Of a stretch of 57,257 nt of DNA, positions 56,726 to 57,257 are shown one piece after another. Location of the stretch: positions 1-57,257 of the forward strand of contig JANNMJ010000238.1 in assembly GCA_031397815.1 (NCBI GenBank). Direction: 5' to 3'. The notes beneath the pieces are model-generated. The model saw nothing but the letters and a program-made list of their open reading frames with translations, was not told where the DNA came from and did no database searches. The position numbers were made by a program, and so were the translations under genes. The first letter of the stretch is position 1. Every line of letters starts with the position of its first letter. The stretch comes from JANNMJ01 sp031397815. Lineage in GTDB: Bacteria > Bacteroidota > Bacteroidia > Cytophagales > Hymenobacteraceae.

Positions 56726-57257
56726 TTACAGCTTCGCGACCGACCCAGAGCCGGTCACGCGGGTAACCAGATTTTTCGGCGCCCCCGTGTACCGCACATC
56801 GCCTGAGCCGCTGACGCTGATATCGAGGGAAGTGACGGCGGCGACACTCACATCGCCCGAGCCGGCGAGCTTGACGGTGGCGTTGGTGGCCATCATTTTA
56901 GCGGCTTTGATATCGCCGGAACCCGCCAGCCGGACGGCGTGATTCGCGCAGCTTCCGCTCAATTGCACATCGCCGGAACCGGCGACGGCCGTGGTGCAAG
57001 CGCCCGTGAGGTTCGCCGCGACGTGGATATCGCCGGACCCTGCCAAGCTCAAGGCCAGATCGGCGCCCGTGATGGTGCCTTCGGTGCGGATGCCGCCGGA
57101 GGAGCTGACGCTCAGGCTCTCGATGGTCGGCATCGTGACGGTAACCACGACGGGCGGCTCGTTTTTCCCCCAGCTCATCTTGCCTTCGCCGCGCTTCCGA
57201 ATCTCCAGACGGCCGTTCGAGACCACCGTTTCGGTCCGCGCCACCTCATCGGCCGGG
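56726..57257 (-). CDS. Head GIN domain-containing protein (DUF2807), 5' truncated by window edge
   Basis: The frame is open to the last base of the window, so the N terminus (expected lipoprotein or signal peptide) is missing. The visible 176 residues are a GIN/DUF2807 auto-transporter-adhesin-like beta-helix. SNGRLEIRKR starts the visible domain, and a repeating VxLAGSGD ladder follows (LSLAGSGDIHVA, TAVAGSGDVQLS, VRLAGSGDIKAA, VKLAGSGDVSVA, ISVSGSGDVRYT), ending RVTGSGSVAKL. Such proteins are exported and widespread in Bacteroidota, and their function is poorly defined. It ends convergent to no gene; a terminator follows. Confidence 0.85.
   Translation of the reverse strand, partial: PADEVARTETVVSNGRLEIRKRGEGKMSWGKNEPPVVVTVTMPTIESLSVSSSGGIRTEGTITGADLALSLAGSGDIHVAANLTGACTTAVAGSGDVQLSGSCANHAVRLAGSGDIKAAKMMATNATVKLAGSGDVSVAAVTSLDISVSGSGDVRYTGAPKNLVTRVTGSGSVAKL

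Noticed and set aside
1..57257. tRNA, rRNA, transposase, prophage or toxin-antitoxin genes
   Set aside because: None recognised on either strand by reading, although small RNAs would need a covariance-model search.

Overview
The window is a GC-rich (roughly 60% by eye) stretch of a Bacteroidota chromosome, most like the Cytophagales/Hymenobacter group. The evidence is type IX secretion (T9SS) C-terminal sorting domains on several large exported proteins, a paired ExbD/TonB cluster, a CarboxypepD_reg-type TonB-dependent receptor, signal peptides that end in Ala followed by Gln, near absence of Shine-Dalgarno sequences, and recurrent TAnnTTTG (mostly TACCTTTG) promoter boxes. The genus assignment is an inference. 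I see no rRNA, tRNA, CRISPR array, prophage, transposase or plasmid gene.

Layout. 1-2.3 kb: the tail of a T9SS surface protein, a 21-bp tandem array and a lipoprotein DNA/RNA endonuclease. 2.3-4.4 kb (minus): acyl-CoA dehydrogenase and an outer-membrane barrel. 4.5-9 kb: capsule/EPS export and control module, Wza-like lipoprotein, Wzc-like tyrosine kinase with a Tyr-Gly tail, and a PHP-type tyrosine phosphatase. 9-14.2 kb: SDR reductase, TPR protein, phosphosulfolactate synthase-like protein, DedA protein and AroE. 14.2-17 kb: a 42-bp hairpin array and a TonB-dependent receptor. 17.6-30.5 kb: a surface-protein region with a seven-repeat FG-GAP-like protein, a T9SS protein, two near-duplicate PKD/T9SS proteins and a 1316-aa ice-binding-like/T9SS protein whose 5' end carries a 13-base C tract. 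30.7-36.7 kb: metallo-hydrolase, a second 21-bp array, enolase, CarA and a phosphoglucosamine/phosphoglucomutase. 36.9-45.3 kb: MazG, then ExbB-ExbD-ExbD-TonB-TonB', a small membrane protein, a solo PstS-like lipoprotein and a TPR protein. 45.6-51 kb (minus): rimP-nusA-infB. 51.2-57.3 kb: a membrane EEP-family protein, CysS, a 14-bp array, an M28/glutaminyl-cyclase-like lipoprotein, an LD-carboxypeptidase and a partial GIN-domain protein.

How the parts work together. The Ton module would energise receptors such as the one at 14.4-16.9 kb. The exported proteins would cross the inner membrane by Sec, lose a signal peptide to expose an N-terminal Gln (cyclised by the QC-like lipoprotein at 54.4 kb, by inference), and several then use T9SS. 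The Wza/Wzc/phosphatase set makes a polysaccharide export control unit.

The most distinctive signals are: (i) TACCTTTG-type boxes 4-9 nt upstream of several start codons, which predicts leaderless or near-leaderless mRNAs; (ii) four unrelated intergenic tandem arrays, each directly after a stop codon, with units of 21, 42, 21 and 14 bp; (iii) the candidate phase-variable C13 tract; (iv) eight of eight signal peptidase I-type exported proteins having Gln at the mature N terminus in the same window as a QC candidate; and (v) terminator-like hairpins inside the exb/ton cluster, with a second TonB that has a poor membrane anchor.
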